Below are positions 15,137-23,494 of a stretch of 64,000 nt of DNA, piece by piece; the first letter of the stretch is position 1, and the number at the start of each line of letters is the position of its first letter. Source of the stretch: Pullichristensenella excrementipullorum. GTDB lineage: Bacteria; Bacillota; Clostridia; Christensenellales; Aristaeellaceae. The notes below the pieces were generated by a model. It made no database searches, was not told the origin of the DNA, and worked only from the letters and a program-made list of their open reading frames with translations. The stretch lies in assembly GCA_018713365.1 (NCBI GenBank), contig DVOU01000028.1:1-64000 (forward strand), in the 5' to 3' direction. The translations under genes were made by a program, and so were the position numbers.

Positions 15137-15664
15137 ATGTCCAAAAATTTCGAGATCAAAAAGACCGTCGTCGCCGACATCAAGGACAAGATGTCCCGCG
15201 CGCAGTCCATCGTGCTGGTCGACTATCGCGGCCTCACCGTTGAGGAAGTGACCGACCTGCGCAACCAGTTCCGCAAGGCGGGCGTCGAGTACGCGGTGCT
15301 GAAGAACACCATGCTCACCCTCGCGGCGCGCGATCTGCAGATCGAAGGCCTCGAGGAGCATCTCAAGGGCCCGACCGCCGTGGCTTTCGGCTACGAGGAC
15401 GCGGTCGCTCCCGCCAAGATCATCACCGAGTACGCCAAGAAGAACAAGAAGATCAGCGTCAAGTGCGGCCTGGTCGATCAGAAGGTGATCGACGTCGACG
15501 GCGTCACGGCGCTGGCCGAACTGCCGCCGAAGGAGGTCCTCATCGCCAAGTTGATGGGCAGCCTCAATTCGCCGATCAGCGGTTTCGTGGGCGTGCTTTC
15601 CGGCGTGCTGCGTTCGTTCGTGTACGCTGTGGAAGCTGTCCGCAAGCAGAAGGCCGGGGAATAA
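15137..15664 (+). CDS. rplJ: 50S ribosomal protein L10 (175 aa)
   Basis: L10 forms the base of the ribosomal stalk and holds the L7/L12 dimers. The sequence is typical: an N-terminal RNA-binding part with VVADIKDKMSRAQSIVLVDY and RGLTVEEVTDLRNQFRKAG, then the conserved EYAVLKNTM. The C-terminal helix FVYAVEAVRKQK binds L12. The start ATG is preceded by AGGAGG. An upstream in-frame ATG at 15041 lies inside the attenuator and is rejected. It is co-transcribed with rplL 59 bp downstream and controlled by the L10 leader. Confidence 0.98.
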   Translation: MSKNFEIKKTVVADIKDKMSRAQSIVLVDYRGLTVEEVTDLRNQFRKAGVEYAVLKNTMLTLAARDLQIEGLEEHLKGPTAVAFGYEDAVAPAKIITEYAKKNKKISVKCGLVDQKVIDVDGVTALAELPPKEVLIAKLMGSLNSPISGFVGVLSGVLRSFVYAVEAVRKQKAGE

Positions 15665-15723
15665 ATTTCCCGCCGGCCGCATGACCAACATTCGATTTTG
15701 AGAAATAACGTGGAGGTATCATC

Positions 15724-16101
15724 ATGAATCGCGAAGAGATCATTTCCGCCATTGAGTCCATGACCGTTCTGGAGCTTGCCGACCTCGTGAAGGAACTCGA
15801 GGAGAAGTTCGGCGTTTCCGCCGCCGCCCCCGTCGCCGTGGCCGCCGCCCCCGCCGCCGCTGCCGCTGCCGCTCCCGAAGAGGAGAAGACCGAGTTCGAC
15901 GTCATCCTCAAGGATGTTGGCGCCGAGAAGATCAAGGTCATCAAGGTCGTCCGCGAAGTGTGCTCCGGCCTGGGCCTGAAGGAAGCCAAGGACCTCGTCG
16001 ACAACTGCCCGAAGCCCATCAAGGAGGCTGTCTCCAAGGAAGCCGCCGAAGAGATCAAGAAGAAGTTCGCCGAGGTCGGCGCGACTGTCGAGATCAAGTA
16101 A
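15724..16101 (+). CDS. rplL: 50S ribosomal protein L7/L12 (125 aa)
   Basis: This is the stalk protein that recruits elongation factors. The N-terminal dimerisation domain (residues 1-35) is followed by an Ala-rich hinge (AAAPAAAAAAAPEEE, about 40-57). The C-terminal globular domain begins TEFDVILKDVGAEKIKVIK and includes GLGLKEAKDLVDNCPKPIKE. The length is normal. The start follows GGAGGTATC. A strong terminator closes the operon directly after the stop. Confidence 0.99.
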   Translation: MNREEIISAIESMTVLELADLVKELEEKFGVSAAAPVAVAAAPAAAAAAAPEEEKTEFDVILKDVGAEKIKVIKVVREVCSGLGLKEAKDLVDNCPKPIKEAVSKEAAEEIKKKFAEVGATVEIK

Positions 16102-16117
16102 GCGATTTCATCGCCAC

Positions 16118-16145
16118 ATCCGCCCCGCAAGGGGCGGATTTTTTG
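16118..16145 (+). terminator. Terminator of rplJ-rplL
   Basis: ATCCGCCCC-GCAA-GGGGCGGAT followed by a run of T. Confidence 0.92.
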
Positions 16146-16147
16146 CG

Positions 16148-16217
16148 TTGACGGCCTGATGCGCGTGTGTTATCATGCTCCCGTCGGGGAACGAACGCCC
16201 CGAGGGGGCTTTTTTTG
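16148..16217 (+). promoter_or_regulatory. Promoter of the ECF sigma operon with a leader hairpin
   Basis: TTGACG (16148-16153), 17 bp, TATCAT (16171-16176). GCCCC-GAG-GGGGC with seven T (16198-16217) follows in the leader and could attenuate transcription. A second hairpin, GCGCGGCAA/TTGCCGCGC, lies at about 16232-16253. Confidence 0.6.
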
Positions 16218-16295
16218 ACAAAAATCCCTCCGCGCGGCAACTTTTGCCGCGCGCGTGCGTTTATCAGGTGAAGCGAGCGGGAAGGAGGCGAGGGC

Positions 16296-16832
16296 ATGGA
16301 GGCGCGGGCGCTGTTGCAGGCCGCCAAGCGGGGCGAGATGGAAGCGCTGGAAGAACTCTGCCGCTTCTACCATCCCCGCCTCTGCCGCTACGCCTATGCC
16401 CTCACGCGCTCGCGCGAGGAGGCCGAGGACGTGGCGCAGGAAGCGCTCGTTTCCATGCTGCGCGCCCTGCCGGACTTTCGCGGCGCGGACGCGGGCAAGT
16501 TCGAGGGCTGGCTTCTGCGCATCGCCCGCAACCGCGTCTACAGCGAAGCGCGCCGCAAGCGTCCCGCGCCCATCCCCGAGGGCTTTGACCCGCCCGATAC
16601 CGCGCCTTTGCCGGGCGAGCGCCTCGAACAGGCCGAGCGCCGCGCGCGCCTTTTGCGGGCGCTGGACGGCCTCGACGCCGAATCGCGGGAGATGGTGGCG
16701 CTCCGCTACGATCTGGAACTTTCCTACGCGCAGATCGCCGCGGCGCTGGAAACGAGCCCCGCGCGCGTCAAGTGGCGATTGCGCGACGCACGGGAAAAGC
16801 TGCGCAAACTGCTGGGGGACGTGGAGATCTGA
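16296..16832 (+). CDS. RNA polymerase sigma factor, ECF (sigma-70) family (178 aa)
   Basis: The sigma2 region spans residues about 10-80, with YHPRLCRYAYALTRSREEAEDVAQE (region 2.1-2.3) and FEGWLLRIARNRVYSEARR (2.4). The sigma4 region at about 108-175 has MVALRYDLELSYAQIAAALET and SPARVKWRLRDAREKLRKLL as the HTH. It lacks a sigma3 domain, as ECF factors do. The start ATG follows GGAAGGAGGCG. Two membrane-protein genes follow immediately. In this family the partner is usually a membrane anti-sigma factor, and the 104-aa gene next door is the candidate. Confidence 0.93.
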   Translation: MEARALLQAAKRGEMEALEELCRFYHPRLCRYAYALTRSREEAEDVAQEALVSMLRALPDFRGADAGKFEGWLLRIARNRVYSEARRKRPAPIPEGFDPPDTAPLPGERLEQAERRARLLRALDGLDAESREMVALRYDLELSYAQIAAALETSPARVKWRLRDAREKLRKLLGDVEI

Positions 16833-16909
16833 GCGTGGACGGGGAAGGGGAGCGCCGCCGCAGTCGTATGGCAGCGGCGGCGCGGGAAAACGCCATGGGA
16901 GGACAGGAC

Positions 16910-17224
16910 ATGAACGAAAAGCTCTTTGCGGAGATGGACTGGCAGACCGACGCCGCCGTGCGCGCCCTGCGCGGCGAGATGCTGCTGGCGGCGGCAAAGT
17001 TGGAGCGGAAGCGGCGGCGGCGGCGTGAAACGCTGCTCTTCGCCCTCTGCGCCTGCGCGTTTGCGCTGCTCATGGGGTTGGGGCTGTGGCTGGCGCTCGC
17101 GGGCGGCCTGCGGGCGGCGGCGCTCTCCGCCGTCATCAGGACGGCGCTCATCTGCGCTGGCGCGACGCTGCTCTTGTCGCCGCTGCTGGCGTACTTCATG
17201 GAAGGGAGAGGGGAACATGCGTAA
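16910..17224 (+). CDS. Small two-helix membrane protein, candidate anti-sigma factor (104 aa)
   Basis: A cytoplasmic N-terminal helix (MNEKLFAEMDWQTDAAVRAL, residues 1-40, then a KRRRRR cluster) precedes two membrane helices at about 41-63 and 72-93. I use the ATG behind GGGAGGACAG. The gene sits 77 bp after the ECF sigma gene and overlaps the next gene by 8 bp. Small size, a cytoplasmic helix before the membrane and the position suit an anti-sigma factor, but no ZAS zinc motif (HxxxCxxC) is present, so this role is inferred from context only. Confidence 0.7.
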   Translation: MNEKLFAEMDWQTDAAVRALRGEMLLAAAKLERKRRRRRETLLFALCACAFALLMGLGLWLALAGGLRAAALSAVIRTALICAGATLLLSPLLAYFMEGRGEHA

Positions 17225-18356
17225 GAAGATAGACATACTCGCCATACTGCTCGTCATACTGCTCGCGATTTCGCTGGGCCTGGGGGCCGTGAGCGTGTAT
17301 TGCGACCACGCCTACCGGGAGACGCTTTCCAGCAACAACGCGCTGGGGGAACTTCTGGACGACCTCGCGGCCGCGGCCGACACCGGCGGCGCGCCGGCGG
17401 TGGAGAATTTCGATTTTTCGCCCTACGGCCTCTGGGAGGGCAGGACCGACGAGAACTTCAACGCCGTGCTTGTCGATGAAGACGGCGCCATCCTCGCCCA
17501 AACGGGCGCGCTGGCCTGCGGGGACGTGTCCACGCTTGATGTGATGCTCGCGCGCTACGAGCGCCCCATCGAACTGTCCGCCGCAGACGGCTCGACCGCC
17601 CATCGCACCACGTGGGCGCGCCTCGGCCTGCTGCTGGGCGAGGGCAGCCGGACGCCGTTCATCGCCTACTGCATCGGCGATGTGCCGCTCAGGACCGGCA
17701 GCGTGCCCGCCCCCACCTATGAAAACAGCTTCCCCGCCCTCGACGAGCAACTCTACGCCCGCATGACCGATGACGGCTACGGCGAGGAACAGACCGCCAC
17801 AGTCAGCGATGAAGACGTTGCGGCGGCGGAGGCCTACGTCCGCTGGGAAAACGAAGAGCTTGCCCGGGTGGGCGAGTTGCGCGCCGACGTGCGCTCTCTC
17901 TCGGGCGCGTTCGCGGGCCGCACGCTGGTATCCTTCTATCTGGACAACGACGCCCTGCGCGCCGTGGACGCAGAGAGAATGCAGCTGCACTCCTGCGCGG
18001 TGGAGGCCATCACCGCCGCGCTCATCCTCTACGCCGCCTTCACGCTGCTGCTTGCCGTGTGGGTGTTCCGCGATGCCCGCCGCCGCGATTTCCTGCCCGC
18101 CATGTGGGGGCTTCTGACGCTGATCGGCAACGTCGTGGCCTGGCTGGTCTACATGCTGGTGCGCACGCGCGGCGTTGGCAGCCGCTGCCCGCGCTGCGGC
18201 ACGGCGCTGCGCATGGGCTTTGCCTACTGCCCCGCCTGCGGCGCGCAGGTGCGCCGTTCCTGCCCCGCCTGCGGCCATGCCGCCGAGGATGGCTGGAAGG
18301 TCTGCCCCTACTGCGGCCGGGAACTGCCCGCGCCGCCCGCCGACAACGCCGTATAG
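17217..18356 (+). CDS. Membrane protein with extracytoplasmic sensor-like domain and C-terminal double zinc ribbon (379 aa)
   Basis: Order: one membrane helix at residues 7-27, an external domain at about 28-258 with no family recognised, then two membrane helices at about 262-284 and 293-315. A cytoplasmic double zinc ribbon closes it (about 320-370), with pairs CPRCG, CPACG, CPACG and CPYCG as in DZANK-type domains. The ATG overlaps the stop of the small membrane gene. It is the third gene of the ECF sigma operon, so it may pass an envelope signal to the sigma/anti-sigma pair, or be the target of the regulon. Confidence 0.8.
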   Translation: MRKKIDILAILLVILLAISLGLGAVSVYCDHAYRETLSSNNALGELLDDLAAAADTGGAPAVENFDFSPYGLWEGRTDENFNAVLVDEDGAILAQTGALACGDVSTLDVMLARYERPIELSAADGSTAHRTTWARLGLLLGEGSRTPFIAYCIGDVPLRTGSVPAPTYENSFPALDEQLYARMTDDGYGEEQTATVSDEDVAAAEAYVRWENEELARVGELRADVRSLSGAFAGRTLVSFYLDNDALRAVDAERMQLHSCAVEAITAALILYAAFTLLLAVWVFRDARRRDFLPAMWGLLTLIGNVVAWLVYMLVRTRGVGSRCPRCGTALRMGFAYCPACGAQVRRSCPACGHAAEDGWKVCPYCGRELPAPPADNAV

Positions 18357-18389
18357 ACAAATTTCCCCAGGACATTTCCATCCTGCAAA

Positions 18390-18424
18390 AACCCCGGAAA
18401 ACCGCGCGCTTTCCGGGGTTTTTT
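18390..18424 (+). terminator. Terminator of the ECF sigma operon
   Basis: AACCCCGGAAA/TTTCCGGGGTT followed by TTTT. Confidence 0.88.
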
Positions 18425-18478
18425 GCATCTTTGCGGCGGGAAATATCCATCTTCGGCAAAAAAATTTTCAAAAGGGGG

Positions 18479-18507
18479 TTGACAAACGGCGAAAATGGTT
18501 GTATCAT
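18479..18507 (+). promoter_or_regulatory. Promoter of the T-box/trpXYZ operon
   Basis: TTGACA (18479-18484), 17 bp, TATCAT (18502-18507). Confidence 0.8.
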
Positions 18508-18512
18508 TGCAT

Positions 18513-18762
18513 CAACCGTTGAGGGAGAAAAGTACCCGGAACGGCGTCCTTCCAAGAGAGTCGCGGGCGGTGGGATTGCGGCAAGGAGGCGTCCGGCGAA
18601 TGGGCTTCCGAGGGCGCTCCTGAAATCACAGTAGGGAGCGACGGGATCCGCACCCGTTATCATGGCGGCATGTGTGATGGCACATGGAGCGAGCGGGTCG
18701 AAAGACCAAGTTGAGTGGCACCGCGGGCAACCGTCTCAAGCAAATGGCTTGAGGCGTTTTTT
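18513..18762 (+). promoter_or_regulatory. T-box riboswitch, probable tryptophan specifier
   Basis: The leader has the stem-I AGAGAG motif near 18555, a distal GGTGGGA region near 18569 and the T-box core GAGTGGCACCGCGGG (about 18713-18727). A terminator, CGTCTCAAGC/GCTTGAGGCG plus TTTTTT, lies at 18732-18762. The likely specifier is TGG at 18601-18603 in GCGAATGGGC, reading tRNA-Trp. Uncharged tRNA would pair with the T-box and prevent termination, turning on the transporter when tryptophan is short. Confidence 0.9.
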
Positions 18763-18816
18763 GTTCCCCTCGGCTCGACGATCTCCATCAAAATCATTTT
18801 TTGAGGAGGTACCCCC

Positions 18817-19776
18817 ATGAAGAAGTTTGCCGCCCTGATGATCGCCCTGATCCTTGCCCTGTCCTGCTTCGCCGTTGCCGAAGAAGAGAGCTACACCATC
18901 GGCATCGCCCAGTTCGCCGAACACGGCTCTCTGGACAACTGCCGCGAAGGCTTCCTCGCCGGCCTTGCCGAAGAAGGCATCGTCGAAGGCGAGAACCTCA
19001 CCGTCGAATACCAGAACGCCCAGGCCGACACCAGCATGGCCACGACCATCGCCTCCAACTTCGTCGCCAATGGCTACGATCTCATCTGCGCCATCGCCAC
19101 CCCCATCGCCGTATGCGCCTACAACGCCGCGGAGGACGAGATTCCCGTGATCTACACCGCCGTGTCCGCCCCCGAGGAGGCCGGCCTTACCGACGGCGGC
19201 AACGTCACCGGCACCAGCGACGAACTGCCCGTGGCCAAGCAGCTTGAGACCATCCGCGCCATGCTGCCGGAGGCGAAGAACATCGGCATCCTCTACACCG
19301 TGGGCGAGGCCAACAGCCTCGTGCAGCTGGAAAGCTACAAGGAGCTGGCCGGGGAATACGGCTTCACCATCGTCGAAAGCGGTGTTACCACCGGCGCGGA
19401 CATCGCCCTGGCTCTGCCGCAGCTTCTGCCGCAGGTGGACTGCCTGACCATGCTCACCGACAACACCGTGGTGCAGTACCTCGAAGTGGTGCTGGATGAG
19501 ACCGACGCCGCCGGCATCCCCGTGTTCGGCAGCGAGATCGAACAGGTGACGCTCGGCTGCGTCGCCGCCGAGGGCCTTGACTACGTGGCCCTGGGCGTGC
19601 AGACCGGCAAGATGGCCGCCAAGGTACTCAAGGGCGAGGCGGAAGCCGCCGACATCCCCTATGAGACCATCGAAGAAAGCGCCCTCTACGTCAACACCGA
19701 CGCCTGCGAGGCGCTGGGCGTGACCATTCCCGAAGACCTCATGGCCCGCGCCACCGACATGGCCGACGCCGAATAA
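18817..19776 (+). CDS. trpX: ABC transporter substrate-binding protein, TrpX-like (319 aa)
   Basis: The signal peptide (residues 1-20, LILALSCFAVAEEE) has no lipobox Cys. The mature protein is a two-lobe periplasmic-binding fold of the ABC_sub_bind type: YTIGIAQFAEHGSLD, then TVEYQNAQADTSMATTIA, then KNIGILYTVGEANS. In Firmicutes this family, with its own permease and ATPase and behind a Trp T-box, has been described as the trpXYZ tryptophan transporter. The T-box directly upstream supports that. The start ATG follows GAGGAGGTACCCCC. Confidence 0.87.
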   Translation: MKKFAALMIALILALSCFAVAEEESYTIGIAQFAEHGSLDNCREGFLAGLAEEGIVEGENLTVEYQNAQADTSMATTIASNFVANGYDLICAIATPIAVCAYNAAEDEIPVIYTAVSAPEEAGLTDGGNVTGTSDELPVAKQLETIRAMLPEAKNIGILYTVGEANSLVQLESYKELAGEYGFTIVESGVTTGADIALALPQLLPQVDCLTMLTDNTVVQYLEVVLDETDAAGIPVFGSEIEQVTLGCVAAEGLDYVALGVQTGKMAAKVLKGEAEAADIPYETIEESALYVNTDACEALGVTIPEDLMARATDMADAE

Positions 19777-19857
19777 CGATCGCATTGTCCGGCCCGGGGC
19801 TTTCCCGGGCCGGGCGGCCGCGGCCGCCCGAGGGACGCGACGGGAGGATGAAACGCT

Positions 19858-20760
19858 GTGCTGATGAACTTTGTCAACGCCCTGCCCAGCACGCTGGAGC
19901 AGGGGCTCATCTACGCCCTGCTGGCCATGGGCGTACTCATCACCTATACCATTCTGGACTTTCCCGACCTTTCCGTGGATGGCACCTTCCCCCTGGGCGG
20001 CGTCATCTCCACCATGGTCATTGCCGCCGGCCACAGCCCGCTTCTGGCGCTTCTGGCCGCCATCGCCGGCGGCGCGGTCGCCGGGCTTTGCACGGGGCTG
20101 ATCCACGTCAAGCTCAAGGTGCGCGACCTTTTTTCCGGCATCATCGTTTCCACGGCGCTGTATTCCATCAATCTGAAAATTTCCGGCGGCAAGTCCCTGG
20201 CCACCATCGGCCGCAAGGACGTGACGCTGTTTCAGAACAACCCCGTGGCGGACTTCTTTTCCGGCCTCGTGGGCGATTTCAGCACGCTCATCATCATCTT
20301 CCTCGTCGTGCTGGTGGTAAAGATATTGCTCGACCTGTTTTTGAAGACCCGCGCGGGCTACCTTTTGCGCGCCGTGGGCGACAATGAGCGCGTGGTCACG
20401 GCGCTTGCCTGCGACAAGGGCCGTGTGAAGATCATTGGCCTGATGATCGCCAACGCCTTCGCGGCGCTCTCCGGCGCGGTGCTTTGCCAGCACCAGCGCA
20501 TGTTTGAAGTCTCCATGGGCACGGGCGCGATGGTGCTGGCGCTGGCCAGCGTCATCATCGGCATGAACCTTTTCCGCCGCGTGTCGTTTGTCAAGGGCAC
20601 CACGGCGGCCACCGTCGGCGCGGTGGTGTACAGGATGTGCGTCTCCCTCGCCATCGCCTGCGGCATGGGCGCCAGCGACTTAAAGCTCATCACCGCCGTA
20701 CTCTTCCTCATCATCCTCGCGGCGGGGCTTCTGCGCAAGGGAGGGAAGAAGCATGCTTGA
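19858..20760 (+). CDS. trpY: ABC transporter permease, TrpY-like (300 aa)
   Basis: This is a hydrophobic BPD_transp_2-type permease with about eight to nine membrane helices. It starts LMNFVNALPSTLEQGLIYAL and includes the conserved DFPDLSVDGTFPLGG (about 38-52), as in permeases paired with ABC_sub_bind proteins. The start is GTG behind GGGAGG; the ATG two codons later is slightly too far. It lies 81 bp after the binding protein and overlaps the ATPase gene by 8 bp. It probably forms the membrane channel for tryptophan uptake. Confidence 0.87.
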   Translation: MLMNFVNALPSTLEQGLIYALLAMGVLITYTILDFPDLSVDGTFPLGGVISTMVIAAGHSPLLALLAAIAGGAVAGLCTGLIHVKLKVRDLFSGIIVSTALYSINLKISGGKSLATIGRKDVTLFQNNPVADFFSGLVGDFSTLIIIFLVVLVVKILLDLFLKTRAGYLLRAVGDNERVVTALACDKGRVKIIGLMIANAFAALSGAVLCQHQRMFEVSMGTGAMVLALASVIIGMNLFRRVSFVKGTTAATVGAVVYRMCVSLAIACGMGASDLKLITAVLFLIILAAGLLRKGGKKHA

Positions 20761-21526
20761 ACTGCGCAATATCTGCAAGATCTACAACCCCGGCACCGTG
20801 CAGGAGATCTGCCTGTTTGAGAACTTCAACCTCTCCGTGCCGGAAGGGCAGTTCGTCTCCGTGGTCGGCTCCAACGGCTCGGGCAAGACCAGCATGCTCA
20901 ACATCATCTGCGGCTCCATCGCCCCGGATTCGGGCAGCATCATTCTCGCCGACAGGGACATCGTGCGCGAAAGCGAGCATCGCCGCGCCCGCCGCATGGG
21001 CCGCGTCTACCAGAACCCCGCCATGGGCACCTGCGCCTCGATGACCATCCTTGAAAACATGGCGCTGGCCGACAACAAGGGCAAGAGGTACGACCTGCGC
21101 CCCGGCACCGACCGCCGCCGCGTGGAGGCCTACAAGGAGCTGCTGCGCCCCTTGGGGCTGGGCCTTGAAAACATGATGAACTCCAAGGTGGGCGCCCTCT
21201 CCGGCGGGCAAAGGCAGGCGCTCTCGCTGATCATGTCCTCGATGACGCCCATCGAGTTCCTCATCCTCGACGAGCATACCGCCGCCCTCGACCCCAAGAC
21301 CGCCGAGATCATCATGCAGCTCACCGACCGCATCGTGCGCGAAAAGAAGCTCACTGCCCTGATGGTGACGCACAATCTGCGCTACGCCCTCGAATACGGC
21401 GACCGCCTGCTGATGATGCACCAGGGCGGCATCGTGCTGGACAAGGCCGGGGAAGAAAAACAGGCCGTGCAGATGGACGACCTGTTGAAGATATTCAACG
21501 AGATCAGCATAGAGTGCGGCAACTGA
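20753..21526 (+). CDS. trpZ: ABC transporter ATPase, TrpZ-like (257 aa)
   Basis: Walker A is VGSNGSGKTSML (about residues 38-49), the Q-loop is YQNPAMGT, the signature LSGGQRQALSL lies at about 150-160 and Walker B is FLILDEHTAALD (about 171-182), followed by the H-loop in MVTHNL. The length is typical. The gene overlaps the permease gene and closes the operon, followed by hairpins. It powers the trpXYZ-type importer. Confidence 0.92.
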   Translation: MLELRNICKIYNPGTVQEICLFENFNLSVPEGQFVSVVGSNGSGKTSMLNIICGSIAPDSGSIILADRDIVRESEHRRARRMGRVYQNPAMGTCASMTILENMALADNKGKRYDLRPGTDRRRVEAYKELLRPLGLGLENMMNSKVGALSGGQRQALSLIMSSMTPIEFLILDEHTAALDPKTAEIIMQLTDRIVREKKLTALMVTHNLRYALEYGDRLLMMHQGGIVLDKAGEEKQAVQMDDLLKIFNEISIECGN

Positions 21527-21590
21527 GGACAGAAAAGCGGCGCTCCCGTTTCGGAAGCGCCGCAGAGCGCTGATAAAGCCCACAACCGCA

Positions 21591-21629
21591 AAAATCGCTC
21601 TGATAAAATAAAAATCAGAGGCGATTTTT
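21591..21629 (+). terminator. Terminator after trpXYZ
   Basis: AAAATCGCTCTGAT/ATCAGAGGCGATTTT with T tail. A further stem, GCGGCGCT/AGCGCCGC, lies just upstream (21540-21563). Confidence 0.72.
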
Positions 21630-21746
21630 GCTTCCGGCGTCAGCGGCCCTGCCGTCTGCGGTCACTTACGTCTATGTAAGCTCCCTTGACGGCAGGGTCG
21701 CTTCCTTGGCTTGCGGGCTTTCTCAACGCTCTGACAGTCTGCCCAC

Positions 21747-22136
21747 TTACTGTATCTGGCTGAACTCTATCTTCTCGCGGTTGGGGCCGTAGAAGGTGAA
21801 AAAGCGCACGCCGTTTTCCCAGAAGGGCAGAAACTCGATCTCGTCGTTGACCATCTCATAACCCAGCGCCTTCACCGCCTTGAACGCGGCCTCGATGTCG
21901 CGCGCCTTGAGGGCCAGGTGGTCGATGGCGCCGGGCTTGCCGGCCACATCGTCGCTTTCGTAGGTCTCGATCATCACATTGCCCAGCTGCAAAAAGGCCA
22001 CATTTCCGCCGCCCGGAACAGCCGTGCGCAGCGCCACGGTGAAGCCAAGGCTCTCGTAAAAGGCGATGGTCTTTGCAAGGTCTTTCGTGGGAACGCCCAC
22101 GTGTTCCAGTCCGATGAGGTTGTCCTTCAGTTCCAT
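21747..22136 (-). CDS. VOC / glyoxalase-like family protein (129 aa)
   Basis: The fold is a compact double beta-alpha-beta-beta-beta unit. NLIGLEHVGVPTKDLAKTIAFYESLGF opens the first half and IDHLALKARDIEAAFKAVKALGYE the second. Metal-ligand candidates are H in LEHVG, E in MIETYES, H in IDHLAL and E in REKIEF, as in glyoxalase I and related enzymes. The ATG follows AAGGAGGGACTTGTC; the longer in-frame start at 22310 would run through another gene. It may handle a 2-oxoaldehyde such as methylglyoxal, but the exact substrate is not readable. Confidence 0.87.
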   Translation of the reverse strand: MELKDNLIGLEHVGVPTKDLAKTIAFYESLGFTVALRTAVPGGGNVAFLQLGNVMIETYESDDVAGKPGAIDHLALKARDIEAAFKAVKALGYEMVNDEIEFLPFWENGVRFFTFYGPNREKIEFSQIQ

Positions 22137-22206
22137 GACAAGTCCCTCCTTTACCCAGTAGTATACCGCCATTTTCCCGATTTGGCAATCGCTTTTTTCG
22201 CGCCGC

Positions 22207-23088
22207 TCAGAGCATGCCGCGCAGGCACTGCAAAAACGCCGCCGCCGGCTTGGAAAACACCTGATACTTTTTCCAGACAATGCTGCCCGGCGCCTCCAGC
22301 TGCGGCGCAAGCGGGCGGAAGCAGAGGTCGCTGCCCTCGGTGTTGATCAGGCCGTCGAAGGTCAGCGCGTAGCCCAGCCCCTCGTCCACCAACAGCGAGG
22401 CGTTGTAGACGAGGTTGTAGGTGGCCACCACGTTGAGGCGGCTGATCTCGCGCTTCATCCAGCGGGAAAGGTAATTGTCGTCGCCCCGCTGGTGGGAGAC
22501 GATCAGCGGCTTGTCCCACAAATCTTCCGGGCCGATGGCCTCCTTTTGCGCCAGCGGCGCGTCCCGGCGCATCAGCACGCCCCAGCGGTCGCAGGCGGGC
22601 AGGGGCAGCGTGTCGTACTTGCGCGCGTCCACGCCGACAAAGAGCAGGCCGAAGTCGATCAGCCCCTTGTCGAGGTTTTCCAGCACGAACTCGGCGTTGC
22701 CGCTGGAAATGCGGTAGCGTATGTCCGGGTGCCGCGCGCGCAGGGCCCGCGCCGCGCGGGCGAAGAGGCGCACCAGCTCCGTCTCGCCGCTGCCGATGCT
22801 CACCTCGCCGGAGATGGCCTCGTCCGGGCAGGCGATCTCCTCCTCCGTCTTGCGCACAAGGGAGAGGATCTCCTCGGCGCGCTTGCGCAGCACCATGCCC
22901 TCGTCGGTGAGCATCACCCGCCGCGAACCCTTGACGCCGCGGATGAGCAGCTGCTTGCCCAATTCCGCTTCCAGCGCCTTCATCTGCGTGGAGAGCGCCG
23001 GTTGCGAGATGTGCAGGGATCCCGCCGCCGCCGAGATGCTCTGCTCCCGCGCCACGGCGAGAAAATACTGCAATACGCGAAGTTCCAC
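22207..23088 (-). CDS. LysR-family transcriptional regulator (293 aa)
   Basis: The N-terminal winged HTH is VLQYFLAVAREQSISAAAGS, then LHISQPALSTQMKALEAELG (residues about 5-45). A linker helix and a two-lobe effector domain (about 90-290) follow. The GTG start is chosen because GGAGGCGATCTT lies just before it; upstream in-frame codons have no such site. It is divergent from the small-ORF/DUF3737/flavodoxin operon, with 149 bp between. LysR proteins usually control the divergent operon, so it likely regulates those flavodoxin genes. Confidence 0.93.
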   Translation of the reverse strand: MELRVLQYFLAVAREQSISAAAGSLHISQPALSTQMKALEAELGKQLLIRGVKGSRRVMLTDEGMVLRKRAEEILSLVRKTEEEIACPDEAISGEVSIGSGETELVRLFARAARALRARHPDIRYRISSGNAEFVLENLDKGLIDFGLLFVGVDARKYDTLPLPACDRWGVLMRRDAPLAQKEAIGPEDLWDKPLIVSHQRGDDNYLSRWMKREISRLNVVATYNLVYNASLLVDEGLGYALTFDGLINTEGSDLCFRPLAPQLEAPGSIVWKKYQVFSKPAAAFLQCLRGML

Positions 23089-23163
23089 AAGATCGCCTCC
23101 CGCCTCCATTATACCAAAAAGCGTCATAAGAATCAATTATGGATGACGATTCAAAATAAGTAT

Positions 23164-23192
23164 TTGATATATTGATCCGAGGGTGCTATACT
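23164..23192 (+). promoter_or_regulatory. Promoter of the DUF3737-flavodoxin operon
   Basis: TTGATA (23164-23169), 17 bp, TATACT (23187-23192), in an A+T-rich stretch next to the LysR gene where a LysR box would lie. Confidence 0.7.
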
Positions 23193-23237
23193 GTGGCCGT
23201 AAAAGGGGCGCGGCGCGCCGGGAAAGATGGAGAGGAT

Positions 23238-23468
23238 ATGAACGACGTTCGTCAACCGCAGGCGCTGCTGGACGCCCTGCGCGACGCGGGCCTGTGTGGC
23301 AGGGAAGTGGAGCGTTTCCTCGCTCTGGAAGCGGCGGGGGAGCGCGATGGGCAGCTTCGCCTGCTCTCTGCCCACCGCCAACAGCTGCTCAAGCGGCTGC
23401 ACCGCGAGGAAAAGCGCATCGACTGCCTGGATTATCTCGTCCATCAGCTGCGCAAGCGGGCGATGTGA
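23238..23468 (+). CDS. Small helical protein before DUF3737 (76 aa)
   Basis: The start ATG follows GGAGAGGAT; the longer in-frame start lies in the promoter. The protein is all-helical: QALLDALRDAGLCGREVERFLALEAAGERDGQLRLLSAH then a basic helix up to DYLVHQLRKRAM. It resembles short proteins found next to DUF3737 and flavodoxin genes in clostridia, with no known function. The coiled-coil-like second half suggests dimerisation. It is the first gene of the LysR-linked operon, 26 bp before the next. Confidence 0.72.
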   Translation: MNDVRQPQALLDALRDAGLCGREVERFLALEAAGERDGQLRLLSAHRQQLLKRLHREEKRIDCLDYLVHQLRKRAM

Positions 23469-23494
23469 GCGCCCATCCAACAGGAGGCTTTGCC

